Origin: an uncultured Methanobrevibacter sp.
Lineage (GTDB): Archaea; Methanobacteriota; Methanobacteria; Methanobacteriales; Methanobacteriaceae
Assembly: GCA_902783085.1 (NCBI GenBank)
Contig: CACZPT010000187.1
Span: 1 to 11,799, forward strand
Direction of reading: 5' to 3'
DNA length: 11,799 bases
Positions 1 through 6,988 of the stretch are shown piece by piece. The notes under the pieces are model-generated. The model had not been told where the DNA came from. It saw only the letters and a list, made by a program, of their open reading frames with translations, and made no database searches. The translations under genes were made by a program, and so were the position numbers. The stretch's first letter is position 1; every line of letters starts with the position of its first letter.

Positions 1-1
1 T

Positions 2-1045
2 CCTGGTATCGGTAAGTCCCAGATTCTTAAGTATGTTTCCAAATTAGCTCCAAGAAGTATTTACACAAGCGGAAAAGGTACGACCGGTGCAGGATTAACT
101 GCAGCTGCTGTTCGTGACGAATTAGGTGGATGGTCACTTGAAGCAGGTGCATTAGTATTGGGTGATCAAGGAAATGTTTGTGTTGACGAACTGGACAAAA
201 TGCGTTCAGAAGACCGTTCAGCACTTCACGAAGCATTAGAACAACAAACCGTAAGTATAGCAAAAGCAGGAATCATGGCCACATTAAATTCAAGATGTTC
301 TGTTCTTGCAGCAGCAAACCCCAAATTTGGAAGATTCGATAGATTTAAAGTACTTGCAGAGCAAATTGATTTACCTTCCCCTATTTTATCACGTTTTGAT
401 TTAATATTTGTTATTGAAGATAAACCAACCAGAGAAGGAGATTCAGCTTTAGCTCAACACATTCTCCACACACATCAATTTAACACTGTTGATTATGAAA
501 TTGAACCGGAACTCTTAAAAAAATACATTGCATATGCCCGTAAAAATGTTAATCCAATATTAACCGATGAAGCAAACGAAGTTTTAAAGAATTTCTATGT
601 AGATACAAGGAACAGCAGTAATACTGAAGAAAATACCCCAGTACCAATAACTGCAAGGCAATTAGAAGCAATTATTCGTTTAGCTGAAGCATGCGCTAAA
701 ATGAAACTTAAAGAAGTAGTTGACAAAGAAGATGCGCAAAAAGCTGTTCGTTTACAAATGGCATGTCTTAAAGAAGTAGGAGTAGATCCTGAGACTGGTG
801 AAATTGATGCCGATATTGTTAGTGGAGGAACACCAAAATCCGATAGAAATAAAATGCAAACTATCCTTAATGAAATTGGAATACTTGAAGAAGAATTTGC
901 TGGAAATGCTCCATTAAATACTGTGATTTCCAACATGGAAGAAAAATACAATATTAGTGAAGAAAAAGTTAAAGAAATAATTAGGAAATTAGTGCAAAAA
1001 GGAGTAATCTTCGAGCCATCATCAGGATACTATAGACGAGTATAA
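2..1045 (+). CDS. mcm: Replicative DNA helicase MCM, C-terminal part (5' end outside window)
   Basis: Archaeal minichromosome maintenance protein, the ATP-driven hexameric helicase that unwinds DNA ahead of the replication fork. The open frame runs in from the left edge, so the N-terminal DNA-binding/hexamer domain is missing; 347 residues are visible. The first codons read PGIGKSQ, the end of the MCM Walker A loop. Walker B is VCVDELDKM near bases 176-202, sensor 1 lies around AAANPKFGRF (about 309-340), and the arginine-finger motif SRFD is at 389-400. The sensor 2/lid helix TARQLEAIIRLAEA lies near 645-690. The last ~70 residues fit the C-terminal winged-helix domain. ATG 158 is internal, because the Walker A motif lies upstream of it in frame. 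Walker B has Val and Leu where Ile and Phe/Met are more usual, a conservative change. No intein is seen in the visible part. The call is firm; only the missing 5' end is uncertain. Confidence 0.97.
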   Translation, partial: PGIGKSQILKYVSKLAPRSIYTSGKGTTGAGLTAAAVRDELGGWSLEAGALVLGDQGNVCVDELDKMRSEDRSALHEALEQQTVSIAKAGIMATLNSRCSVLAAANPKFGRFDRFKVLAEQIDLPSPILSRFDLIFVIEDKPTREGDSALAQHILHTHQFNTVDYEIEPELLKKYIAYARKNVNPILTDEANEVLKNFYVDTRNSSNTEENTPVPITARQLEAIIRLAEACAKMKLKEVVDKEDAQKAVRLQMACLKEVGVDPETGEIDADIVSGGTPKSDRNKMQTILNEIGILEEEFAGNAPLNTVISNMEEKYNISEEKVKEIIRKLVQKGVIFEPSSGYYRRV

Positions 1046-1081
1046 AATTGAATATGAAACTGTTAACAATTAAGTTAATAA

Positions 1082-1108
1082 ATGATTAAAATCATATTTA
1101 ATATATTA
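1082..1108 (+). promoter_or_regulatory. Probable promoter of the aIF2-beta gene with small inverted repeats
   Basis: The 94-bp gap after mcm is very AT-rich. A TATA-like stretch ATTTAATATATTA at about 1096-1108 lies some 25-30 bases before a start region just ahead of the ATG at 1140, so the leader would be short. Just upstream are two small inverted repeats: TTAAC (1063-1067) with GTTAA (1074-1078), and ATGAT (1082-1086) with ATCAT (1091-1095). They could be the end of the mcm transcript or an operator, but short repeats arise easily in such AT-rich DNA. The promoter call rests on position and composition only. Confidence 0.4.
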
Positions 1109-1128
1109 TACTTATACTAATTTTTAAT

Positions 1129-1132
1129 GGAG
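1129..1132 (+). promoter_or_regulatory. Ribosome binding site of aIF2-beta
   Basis: GGAG lies 7 bases before the ATG at 1140 and is complementary to the 3' end of archaeal 16S rRNA. It supports that start codon. Confidence 0.65.
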
Positions 1133-1139
1133 AGATAAT

Positions 1140-1547
1140 ATGGAAAAATATGAAGATTTATTAAATAGAGCAATAGACCAATTACCTCCTGAAGTATTTG
1201 AACATAAAAGATTTAAAATTCCTAAAGCTTATTCAGATATCCAAGGTAATAGGACTTTCATTAAAAACTTTAAAGATGTTTGTGAAGGTTTGAATAGAGA
1301 TCCTCAACATTTATTAAAATTCCTTATGAGGGAATTAGGTACTGCAGGAAATGTAGATGGTTCTAGGGCAATATTACAAGGAAAATTTACCCATTACGTA
1401 ATAAATGAAAGAATAGAAGATTATGTTGAAAAATATGTAATTTGCCACGAATGTAACAGACCAGATACAAGAATTATAAGAGAAGGTAGAATATTCTTAT
1501 TAAAATGTGCCGCTTGTGGTGCGACCGCACCTTTAAAACAATTATAA
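1140..1547 (+). CDS. eif2b: Translation initiation factor aIF2, beta subunit
   Basis: Beta subunit of archaeal IF2, the heterotrimeric GTPase that brings methionyl initiator tRNA to the small ribosomal subunit; beta docks on the gamma subunit. The 135-residue length is normal for the family. A short N-terminal gamma-binding helix (YEDLLNRAIDQLP) is followed by the central alpha-beta domain (about 25-95), which includes the characteristic segment RDPQHLLKFLMRELGT. A C-terminal zinc ribbon has Cys102, Cys105, Cys123 and Cys126 (CHEC and CAAC). All four zinc ligands are present, so the protein looks intact. The start is supported by GGAG 7 bases upstream. It lies between mcm and nmd3 on the same strand. 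From memory, this order (mcm, aIF2-beta, NMD3, TyrRS) is shared by other Methanobacteriales such as Methanothermobacter. Confidence 0.95.
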   Translation: MEKYEDLLNRAIDQLPPEVFEHKRFKIPKAYSDIQGNRTFIKNFKDVCEGLNRDPQHLLKFLMRELGTAGNVDGSRAILQGKFTHYVINERIEDYVEKYVICHECNRPDTRIIREGRIFLLKCAACGATAPLKQL

Positions 1548-1551
1548 CTTA

Positions 1552-1584
1552 TTTTACCTTTTTAACTATTTTTAAAAGATTTTT
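1552..1584 (+). terminator. T-block region between aIF2-beta and nmd3
   Basis: The 37-base gap carries spaced runs of T (1552-1555, 1559-1563, 1569-1573 and 1580-1584) just after the aIF2-beta stop. Clusters of T runs on the coding strand are the known archaeal intrinsic stop signal. Because nmd3 begins straight after the last run, this may be a partial terminator that lowers downstream expression rather than a full stop. Confidence 0.4.
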
Positions 1585-2628
1585 ATGTTTTGTATTGAAT
1601 GTGGAAGCACAGATAAAAAAATGATTGGTGAAATTTGCATCGATTGTTTTTTAAAAGAATTTCAAATGATTGAAATACCTGAAAATATTAATGTAGAAAT
1701 TTGCAGCCACTGTAATTCAAGATTAGAAGAAGGAAAATGGCAAGAATCATTTATTCCTGAAGAAGAAATCATTTATCGTGCACTAGAACGAAACATTAAA
1801 ATTAATGATTTAGTCGAAAATGAAGATATTAATCTTGAAATTGACCAAATGAAAGGAACAATAGCTAATTGTTTAGTTGAAGTTGTTGGGGAAGTTTACG
1901 GTGTTAGTTTAGATGAAACACATGATGTTTCTGTTAGAATATTAAAAACTGTATGTCCAACATGTAGTAAAATCCAATCAGGATATTATGAATCAGTAGT
2001 TCAGTTTAGAGCTGATTCAAGAGAAATTAAAAAAGAAGAATATGAAATGGCTAATGAAATTGTTGCCCGCACATTAGACAAACAAGTAAAAGTAGATAAA
2101 TTAGCATATTGTCCCCAAATAGCTAAATTAAAAGAAGGATATGATTATTACATCGGATCATTGAAAACTGGAAGGAAAATTGCTGAAAACTTAAAAGAAG
2201 AGTTTGGCGGGATAATTAAAGAATCGCCAAGACTTATTAGTGAAGATAAATCAACTGGAAAAGGCCTTTATAGAATTTGGATTTCAATTAGAATTCCAGA
2301 ATTTGAAATTGGCGATTTTATAGAATACGACAGCAAAATAATCCAAGTGAACGATATTGCTAAAAATATTGTTGTTGGAAATGATATTAAAACAAATAAA
2401 AAACAAAACATCCCATTAAAAAATATTAATGATATTAAATTAATTAAAAAAGCTTGCGATATTCAAACAACAACAATTATTTCAATTTCACCAAGAATTA
2501 TTCAAATTTTAGACCCAGCAGATTATTCCGCAGTGGATTTAGAAATGAAAGATGAATTTAATGATTACAATATTGGTGATGAAATTAAACTAATTAAAAT
2601 TGAAGATTATATTTACCTAATTAATTAA
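1585..2628 (+). CDS. nmd3: Archaeal NMD3 homologue (large ribosomal subunit biogenesis protein)
   Basis: A 347-residue homologue of NMD3. In eukaryotes NMD3 binds the late 60S subunit and serves as its export adaptor; archaea have no nuclear export, so a role in large-subunit maturation or subunit joining is inferred. The N-terminal part is a Cys-rich zinc region: Cys3/Cys6, Cys18/Cys21, Cys40/Cys43 and Cys124/Cys127, all CxxC pairs. The rest is a mixed alpha-beta, beta-rich region (from about 130) consistent with the family's L22-like and eIF5A-like domains. The start is forced: Cys3 and Cys6 belong to the first zinc knuckle, and an in-frame stop (TAA at 1573-1575) lies just upstream. No Shine-Dalgarno sequence is visible, only AAAAGATTTTT before the ATG, so translation may be weak, leaderless or dependent on readthrough from aIF2-beta. 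It ends 8 bases before tyrS. Confidence 0.88.
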   Translation: MFCIECGSTDKKMIGEICIDCFLKEFQMIEIPENINVEICSHCNSRLEEGKWQESFIPEEEIIYRALERNIKINDLVENEDINLEIDQMKGTIANCLVEVVGEVYGVSLDETHDVSVRILKTVCPTCSKIQSGYYESVVQFRADSREIKKEEYEMANEIVARTLDKQVKVDKLAYCPQIAKLKEGYDYYIGSLKTGRKIAENLKEEFGGIIKESPRLISEDKSTGKGLYRIWISIRIPEFEIGDFIEYDSKIIQVNDIAKNIVVGNDIKTNKKQNIPLKNINDIKLIKKACDIQTTTIISISPRIIQILDPADYSAVDLEMKDEFNDYNIGDEIKLIKIEDYIYLIN

Positions 2629-2633
2629 GTGAT
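2629..2633 (+). promoter_or_regulatory. Ribosome binding site of tyrS
   Basis: GTGAT, 3 bases before the ATG at 2637, matches the 3' part of the archaeal anti-SD complement GGAGGTGAT. It sits directly after the nmd3 stop codon, which suggests coupled translation of the two genes. Confidence 0.5.
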
Positions 2634-2636
2634 AAA

Positions 2637-3599
2637 ATGAACATTGAAGAAAAAATTCAATTAATCGAAAAAGGAACATTGGAAGTTATAGACCGTGACG
2701 AATTAAAAGAAGTTCTTGAAAAAGAAGAACCTATAGCTTATACCGGTTATGAACCTTCAGGTAAAATCCATTTAGGTCATGCAGTTACTGTTCAAAAATT
2801 AAAACAATTACAAAAGTTAGGATTTAAAATTAAAATCCTTCTAGCAGATTATCATGCATTTTTAAATGGAAAAGGAAGTGTTGAAGAAATTGCTGAAACT
2901 GCCGAATATAATAAAAAATGTTTCCAAGCATTAGGACTTGATGAAACAACAGAATACATTTGCGGATCAGATTTTCAATTAGAAAGTGAATATGCAGATA
3001 AAGTTTATAAATTAGCTACAATGACCACATTAAAAAGAGCTAGAAGAAGTATGGATCAAGTAAGTCGTCATGACGATAACCCAAAAGTAGCTAGTGTAAT
3101 TTACCCAATTATGCAAACTGTCGATATGGCTGCTTTAGAAGTGGATATTGCATTAGGTGGTATGGAACAGAGAAAAATCCAGATGTTAGCAAGAGAAAAT
3201 TTAGAAAAAATTGGTGAAAATGTTCCCGTTTGTATTCACACCCCATTATTACATGGTCTTGACGGAGATGCAAAAATGTCTTCGAGTAAAGGCAATTATA
3301 TTGCAGTAGATGACAGTGTTAAGGAAATTACTAAAAAAATCAACAAAAGTTACTGTCCTCAAGGAGAACTCGAAGGTAACCCTATGATAGAAATAGCAGA
3401 AACCTTTGTTTATCCAAACCAAGATACCTTGCTTATTAAAAGACCTGAAAAATTTGGTGGAGACATTGAATTAACTCATGAAGAATTAATTAAAGAATTT
3501 GGTGATGGTAACTTACATCCAATGGATTTGAAAAATGGAATTAAAGACTTCTTAATTGAATTCTTTGCACCAGTAAGAGAATATATGGGGGAAAATTAA
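2637..3599 (+). CDS. tyrS: Tyrosyl-tRNA synthetase (archaeal type)
   Basis: Class I aminoacyl-tRNA synthetase that attaches tyrosine to tRNA-Tyr in the cytoplasm. At 320 residues it is the short archaeal/eukaryotic-like form, without the S4-like C-terminal domain of bacterial TyrRS. The Rossmann fold has YTGYEPSGKIHLGH at 35-48, containing the HIGH motif as HLGH (45-48) and the substrate Tyr35. The second signature is KMSSS at 213-217. Between them lie the tyrosine-pocket segments IYPIMQTVD and GGMEQRK. The C-terminal ~90 residues form the anticodon-binding domain and end at the usual position (FFAPVREYMGEN). It starts 8 bases after nmd3, and its stop codon directly abuts the ATG of the next small gene, so these genes probably share a transcript. 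Confidence 0.97.
   Translation: MNIEEKIQLIEKGTLEVIDRDELKEVLEKEEPIAYTGYEPSGKIHLGHAVTVQKLKQLQKLGFKIKILLADYHAFLNGKGSVEEIAETAEYNKKCFQALGLDETTEYICGSDFQLESEYADKVYKLATMTTLKRARRSMDQVSRHDDNPKVASVIYPIMQTVDMAALEVDIALGGMEQRKIQMLARENLEKIGENVPVCIHTPLLHGLDGDAKMSSSKGNYIAVDDSVKEITKKINKSYCPQGELEGNPMIEIAETFVYPNQDTLLIKRPEKFGGDIELTHEELIKEFGDGNLHPMDLKNGIKDFLIEFFAPVREYMGEN
3587..3592 (+). promoter_or_regulatory. Ribosome binding site of the 68-residue gene, inside the end of tyrS
   Basis: GGGGGA lies 7 bases before the ATG at 3600 and within the last codons of tyrS. It is among the strongest SD-like sequences in the window and supports the small gene as truly translated. Confidence 0.6.
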
Positions 3600-3806
3600 A
3601 TGGTTGAAGAAAAAGAAGAATTTGAAATGGGTTTACCAAACGGCGTTGGCGAACAAATGCTTGCTCATGCATTTGAAAAATTCGATATTAAATTAGAACA
3701 AACAGAATTTGGACCAAAAATAATTGGTGAATATGATGAGCTTGTAAAAGTAAAAGAATTTTTAGCTAATGCTATTGAAGAAAGGTTAAAAGAATTAGAA
3801 AACTAA
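3600..3806 (+). CDS. Small acidic protein of unknown function downstream of TyrRS
   Basis: I do not recognise this 68-residue protein. Its ATG touches the tyrS stop codon (TAA then ATG, no gap) and it has a strong GGGGGA ribosome site inside tyrS, so expression is likely coupled to TyrRS. It is rich in Glu and Lys and starts with an acidic tail (MVEEKEEFE). A probable first helix covers GEQMLAHAFEKF, a central pair of strands covers KLEQTEFGPKIIGEY, and a long amphipathic C-terminal helix (from about 48) ends ERLKELEN. It has no Cys, signal peptide or membrane segment, so it looks like a compact soluble alpha-beta protein. It is not the missing end of TyrRS: the synthetase already ends at the usual archaeal length. 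A helper of TyrRS or of translation is only a guess from position. Confidence 0.75.
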   Translation: MVEEKEEFEMGLPNGVGEQMLAHAFEKFDIKLEQTEFGPKIIGEYDELVKVKEFLANAIEERLKELEN

Positions 3807-3824
3807 ATAGTAATCCAATTGTAT

Positions 3825-3832
3825 AAAAAAAA
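3825..3832 (-). terminator. Oligo-T terminator of tmk
   Basis: Eight consecutive A on the + strand give T8 on the - strand immediately after the tmk stop codon, the typical archaeal intrinsic stop. It lies in the 26-bp gap between two converging genes. The + strand has no comparable T run here. Confidence 0.6.
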
Positions 3833-4411
3833 TTATCTAATGCAATCAGGGCAAATACCCATATATGGTGCTACTGCCTTTTTAATATCAGATGAAACCT
3901 TATTAATACCCCCGTTTGCATCTATTATTTTGTGATTGAAATCTTTAATAATTTCTAAGTAGTTAACTTTGACATTTGTTAAAAACTCTTCATTTTCAAA
4001 TTCATCTTCCTGATTTGATCTGTTGACAGAGGTTTTAACATCTAAATCTAAAAGAAGTACTAAATCTGGAACTTTTGCATATTTATTAATCTCACGAATC
4101 CAACTGGCAGGCTCTTGATATGCTAAACTTGAAATAAATGACCTATCGGATATAATAACTTTTTTTTCATCAGAAAGCTTATCCATAATAAGCATTCTAT
4201 CGGCTGCAAAAAGCAAACCTAAAGTTTTTTGAATTCTATCTGTTGTAGCATCTGGTCTTTGTAATATTTTTCTAATTAATTTACCAACTTCCGAATCCGT
4301 AGGTTCAACTAATGTTTCAACTCTAAATCCATTAGCCTCCAACCATTCTTTTAATAATCTTATTTGGGTTGATTTTCCAGCCCCATCTATTCCTTCAAAA
4401 ACTATATACAT
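3833..4411 (-). CDS. tmk: Thymidylate kinase (dTMP kinase)
   Basis: Phosphorylates dTMP to dTDP with ATP, an essential step in dTTP supply. At 192 residues the length is close to normal. The P-loop is EGIDGAGKST (6-15), with Gly after Asp9 where the human-type enzyme has Arg, so it is of the bacterial-like class in which lid residues supply the arginines. The substrate-side motif is FAADR (68-72), followed by DRSFISSLAYQ (89-99), equivalent to the family's DRY/DRW segment. The acidic stretch at about 134-143 (near QEDEFENEEF) lies in the lid region. The C-terminus ends with CPDC (Cys187 and Cys190), an extra CxxC not needed for the fold. The gene points against its neighbours. It has no visible SD sequence, and a TATA-like palindrome about 25-30 bases upstream suggests an almost leaderless mRNA. 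Confidence 0.93.
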   Translation of the reverse strand: MYIVFEGIDGAGKSTQIRLLKEWLEANGFRVETLVEPTDSEVGKLIRKILQRPDATTDRIQKTLGLLFAADRMLIMDKLSDEKKVIISDRSFISSLAYQEPASWIREINKYAKVPDLVLLLDLDVKTSVNRSNQEDEFENEEFLTNVKVNYLEIIKDFNHKIIDANGGINKVSSDIKKAVAPYMGICPDCIR

Positions 4412-4431
4412 AAAAATAGTTTTGAATAAAA

Positions 4432-4447
4432 TATTATTTAAATAATA
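4432..4447. promoter_or_regulatory. Palindromic, possibly two-way TATA element between tmk and the first U32 gene
   Basis: TATTATTTAAATAATA is a perfect 16-bp palindrome in the 84-bp divergent gap. Its centre lies about 28 bases from the tmk ATG, so a - strand transcript would begin at or very near that codon, and about 57 bases from the U32 ATG on the other side. A symmetric TTTAAA core can act as a TATA box in either direction, so it may drive both genes. An alternative TATA for the U32 gene is ACATATTTTTA (about 4454-4464). It could also be an operator; AT-rich DNA makes palindromes more likely by chance. Confidence 0.45.
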
Positions 4448-4481
4448 CGAAAAACATATTTTTAATTGCTAAAAATTATCA

Positions 4482-4487
4482 AGGTGT
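4482..4487 (+). promoter_or_regulatory. Ribosome binding site of the first U32 gene
   Basis: AGGTGT, 8 bases before the ATG at 4496, matches the anti-SD complement GGAGGTGAT at five of six positions in AGGTGA. It fixes this start. Confidence 0.6.
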
Positions 4488-4495
4488 ATTAAGTA

Positions 4496-6988
4496 ATGGT
4501 TTTATCAGAATTATTAGCTCCTGCAGGTTCATATGATGTACTGGTGATTGCTGTTAATGCTGGTGCCGATGCAGTTTATATTGCTGGACAAAATTATGGT
4601 GCTAGAGCATTTGCAAAGAATTTTACAATTGAAGAAATAGAAAAAGCTGTGAATTACGCTCATTTAAACAATACCAAAGTTCATGTTACGGTTAACACAT
4701 TAATTAATAATTTTGAAATAATTGATGTTATACAATACTTGTTTAAATTATACCAAATTGGAGTAGATGCTGTAATCGTTCAAGATTTTGGAATAATACA
4801 ACTTTTAAAAAAATTAATTCCGGATTTAGAAGTTCATGCATCAACTCAAATGGCATTAAGTAATTATAGTTCATTAAAATGGGCTTATGAAAATAATATT
4901 AAAAGAATTGTTCTGCCAAGAGAAAAATCAATTGAAGAAATAAGTAAAATTCACGACCAACTTAAAAAAGATAATATTGACCTTGATTTAGAAGCTTTTG
5001 GACATGGAGCATTATGTTATTGTGTTTCTGGAAACTGTTATATGTCTTCGTATAATAGTGGGCGAAGTGGAAATCGTGGAGCATGTGCACAGCCATGTAG
5101 AAGAGAATACAGGCTAAAATATAGAGGATATAACATTGGAAATGGATTTCTACTATCAACACATGATCTTGCAACATATAATAATTTAAAAGCCATATCT
5201 GATGCCGGAGTTAAATCTCTAAAGTTAGAAGGAAGAATGAAATCCGGAGATTATATTGGAACTATCGTTAATAGTTACCGAAATATAATAGATGGAAACC
5301 CTGGAGATTGGCAAAAAGACCTACATTTAGTTTTCAACCGGCAATTTACCAATGGATATATAATGAATGACAAACCAGGTGAAGTGATGGGAAGAGGAAG
5401 TTCTGGTCATGAAGGATTATATATTGGAGATATTACTGATATTGATGGAACTAAAGTAACTATTGAGATTAAAAACAAAGAAATACCAGTTATATTGCAA
5501 AAAGGTGATGGAATAGCATTTAAATATAATGGTAAAATAAAAGGAATATATCTTGAAAACATCATAAAACAAGACGAAAATGAAATTATTATTGATACAA
5601 CCCGTTTAGTTAAAGTTGGAACGGAAGTCTTTATTAGTTATTCTGCACAAACCCATGAAAGCCTTAAACAATTTAAAAATGAAAAAATACAAAGTAAAAT
5701 ACCTATTTCACTTACATTTAATTTCCAAAAAGATTTAACTGCATCAATTAAAGTTGAATATTATCTAGATGACGAATTAATTAACTTTAGGCATAAAGCG
5801 ATTGCAAGATTTGAAAAAGCTAAAAATAGGCCAATAACCAAAGAATCAATTATAAAACAACTTGAAAAAACTGGCCGAACACCATTTTATATAGAAAATA
5901 TTAAGTTTAATGACATGGCTGATGATTTATTTATTCCAATAAGCGGATTGAATAAAATTAGAAGAGAAATCTTAAACAAAGCTCAAGAATTACTTGTAAA
6001 TCATTATACTCCAACAAAAAAATCCGTTAAAGCTACAAGAAAAAGAATAGAAGAGTTTAAAAATAATTATGAATCTTATGAAAATAAGAAAAAAACAAAG
6101 GCTAAACTATCCTTATTTGCTAATAATTTAAGTCAAATAAAAGCAGCTAATGGTTTTGATCTTAAAAGAATTTATTTGGATGTCAATTGTTCATATAATA
6201 ATCCTGATGATTATTATAAAAACATTAAAAGCATATTAAAAGAAGCAATACAAATGGCTCCTGAAAGCGAAATTGTTTGGGTATTGTCCTCTTTTATTAA
6301 TGAAGATGAATTAAATAAAGCTAAAAAAATAATAAAAGAACTTGAAAACGAAGGATTTATCCTATCAGTTATGGGTGATTCTCCAGGTATGGAAAAAATC
6401 TTTGATTGTGCAATATACGGAAATCATAACTTAAATGTATGGAATTCATATACTGTTGAAAATTTATCAAAATATGATGCTCTAATACTATCTTCAGAGC
6501 TTTCCGGTCGTGAAATTAAAGAAATTACACGCAAAAATTATATTAAAAACACTGATTTAGAAATGATTGTTCATGGAAATTTAGAAGTTATTGTAAGTAA
6601 AGATGATTTTTCCAACTTAAATGAAGGTAAAGATTTTATTATTGGAAATAATGCTGATTATGCAACATTAGAAGATAAAAAAAGGAAAAAATTCAAATAC
6701 AAAGTATTTTTTGATTATAATAAACAAAGCCATATTCTAAATAAAGATTGTTTATGTTTAATTGAAGAGATGAATGAAATAAAACAACTAAATCTTAATA
6801 ATTTAATTGTTGATTGTAGATATTCTAATGAAACATACACCAAAAACATCCTATCAATATATAATAAAAGTTTAAATGATATTGATGATGAGGAGCTAAA
6901 TAAATTTAAATATGAAATAATGGATTTCTCACAATCATATATAAATAAAGGAAATTTTATTGAAGGAAGATTACATGAGGATACCTGA
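4496..6988 (+). CDS. U32-family protein (DUF3656-type), first of an overlapping pair; candidate Fe-S RNA hydroxylase
   Basis: An 830-residue member of the peptidase U32 family. Databases label such proteins collagenase-like proteases, but the characterised bacterial members RlhA, TrhP and UbiU/UbiV act in oxygen-independent hydroxylation of 23S rRNA, tRNA or ubiquinone precursors. The N-terminal barrel begins with ELLAPAGS right after the start. The family core motif begins at His170 (HGALC) and runs to CAQPC, with Cys174, Cys181, Cys197 and Cys201, the spacing expected for a [4Fe-4S] site; Cys176 is extra. KLEGRMKS follows at 243-250. A beta-rich middle region (about 300-500) leads into a second alpha-beta half (about 540-800) that ends in DCRYS (773-777), an echo of EGRMK. 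It is probably cytosolic, with no signal peptide or membrane segment. The gene overlaps the next U32 gene by 14 bases. Family membership is certain; substrate and RNA-modifying role are inferred. Confidence 0.9.
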   Translation: MVLSELLAPAGSYDVLVIAVNAGADAVYIAGQNYGARAFAKNFTIEEIEKAVNYAHLNNTKVHVTVNTLINNFEIIDVIQYLFKLYQIGVDAVIVQDFGIIQLLKKLIPDLEVHASTQMALSNYSSLKWAYENNIKRIVLPREKSIEEISKIHDQLKKDNIDLDLEAFGHGALCYCVSGNCYMSSYNSGRSGNRGACAQPCRREYRLKYRGYNIGNGFLLSTHDLATYNNLKAISDAGVKSLKLEGRMKSGDYIGTIVNSYRNIIDGNPGDWQKDLHLVFNRQFTNGYIMNDKPGEVMGRGSSGHEGLYIGDITDIDGTKVTIEIKNKEIPVILQKGDGIAFKYNGKIKGIYLENIIKQDENEIIIDTTRLVKVGTEVFISYSAQTHESLKQFKNEKIQSKIPISLTFNFQKDLTASIKVEYYLDDELINFRHKAIARFEKAKNRPITKESIIKQLEKTGRTPFYIENIKFNDMADDLFIPISGLNKIRREILNKAQELLVNHYTPTKKSVKATRKRIEEFKNNYESYENKKKTKAKLSLFANNLSQIKAANGFDLKRIYLDVNCSYNNPDDYYKNIKSILKEAIQMAPESEIVWVLSSFINEDELNKAKKIIKELENEGFILSVMGDSPGMEKIFDCAIYGNHNLNVWNSYTVENLSKYDALILSSELSGREIKEITRKNYIKNTDLEMIVHGNLEVIVSKDDFSNLNEGKDFIIGNNADYATLEDKKRKKFKYKVFFDYNKQSHILNKDCLCLIEEMNEIKQLNLNNLIVDCRYSNETYTKNILSIYNKSLNDIDDEELNKFKYEIMDFSQSYINKGNFIEGRLHEDT
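6964..6968 (+). promoter_or_regulatory. Ribosome binding site that decides the start of the second U32 gene
   Basis: GGAAG, inside the end of the first U32 gene, lies 6 bases before the ATG at 6975. An earlier in-frame ATG at 6960 would add five residues but overlaps this site poorly. In addition, the first U32 protein has its Met exactly four residues before ELLAP, as does this gene if it starts at 6975. Confidence 0.6.

Noticed and set aside
27..263. Reverse-strand open frame of 78 codons inside mcm
   Set aside because: It lies opposite the conserved Walker A and Walker B coding region of mcm and shows no recognisable domain or ribosome site.
595..951. Reverse-strand 118-codon frame opposite the end of mcm
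   Set aside because: Ser/Ile-rich composition typical of the antisense of Glu/Lys-rich coding DNA; mcm is clearly the real gene here.
3600..3806. The 68-residue frame as the C-terminal end of TyrRS split by a frameshift
   Set aside because: TyrRS already ends at the usual archaeal length and position, the small gene has its own strong ribosome site, and it does not look like an anticodon-binding domain.
6960..6974. Upstream ATG giving a second U32 protein five residues longer
   Set aside because: The paralogue has Met exactly four residues before ELLAP, which matches ATG 6975, and GGAAG is correctly spaced for 6975.
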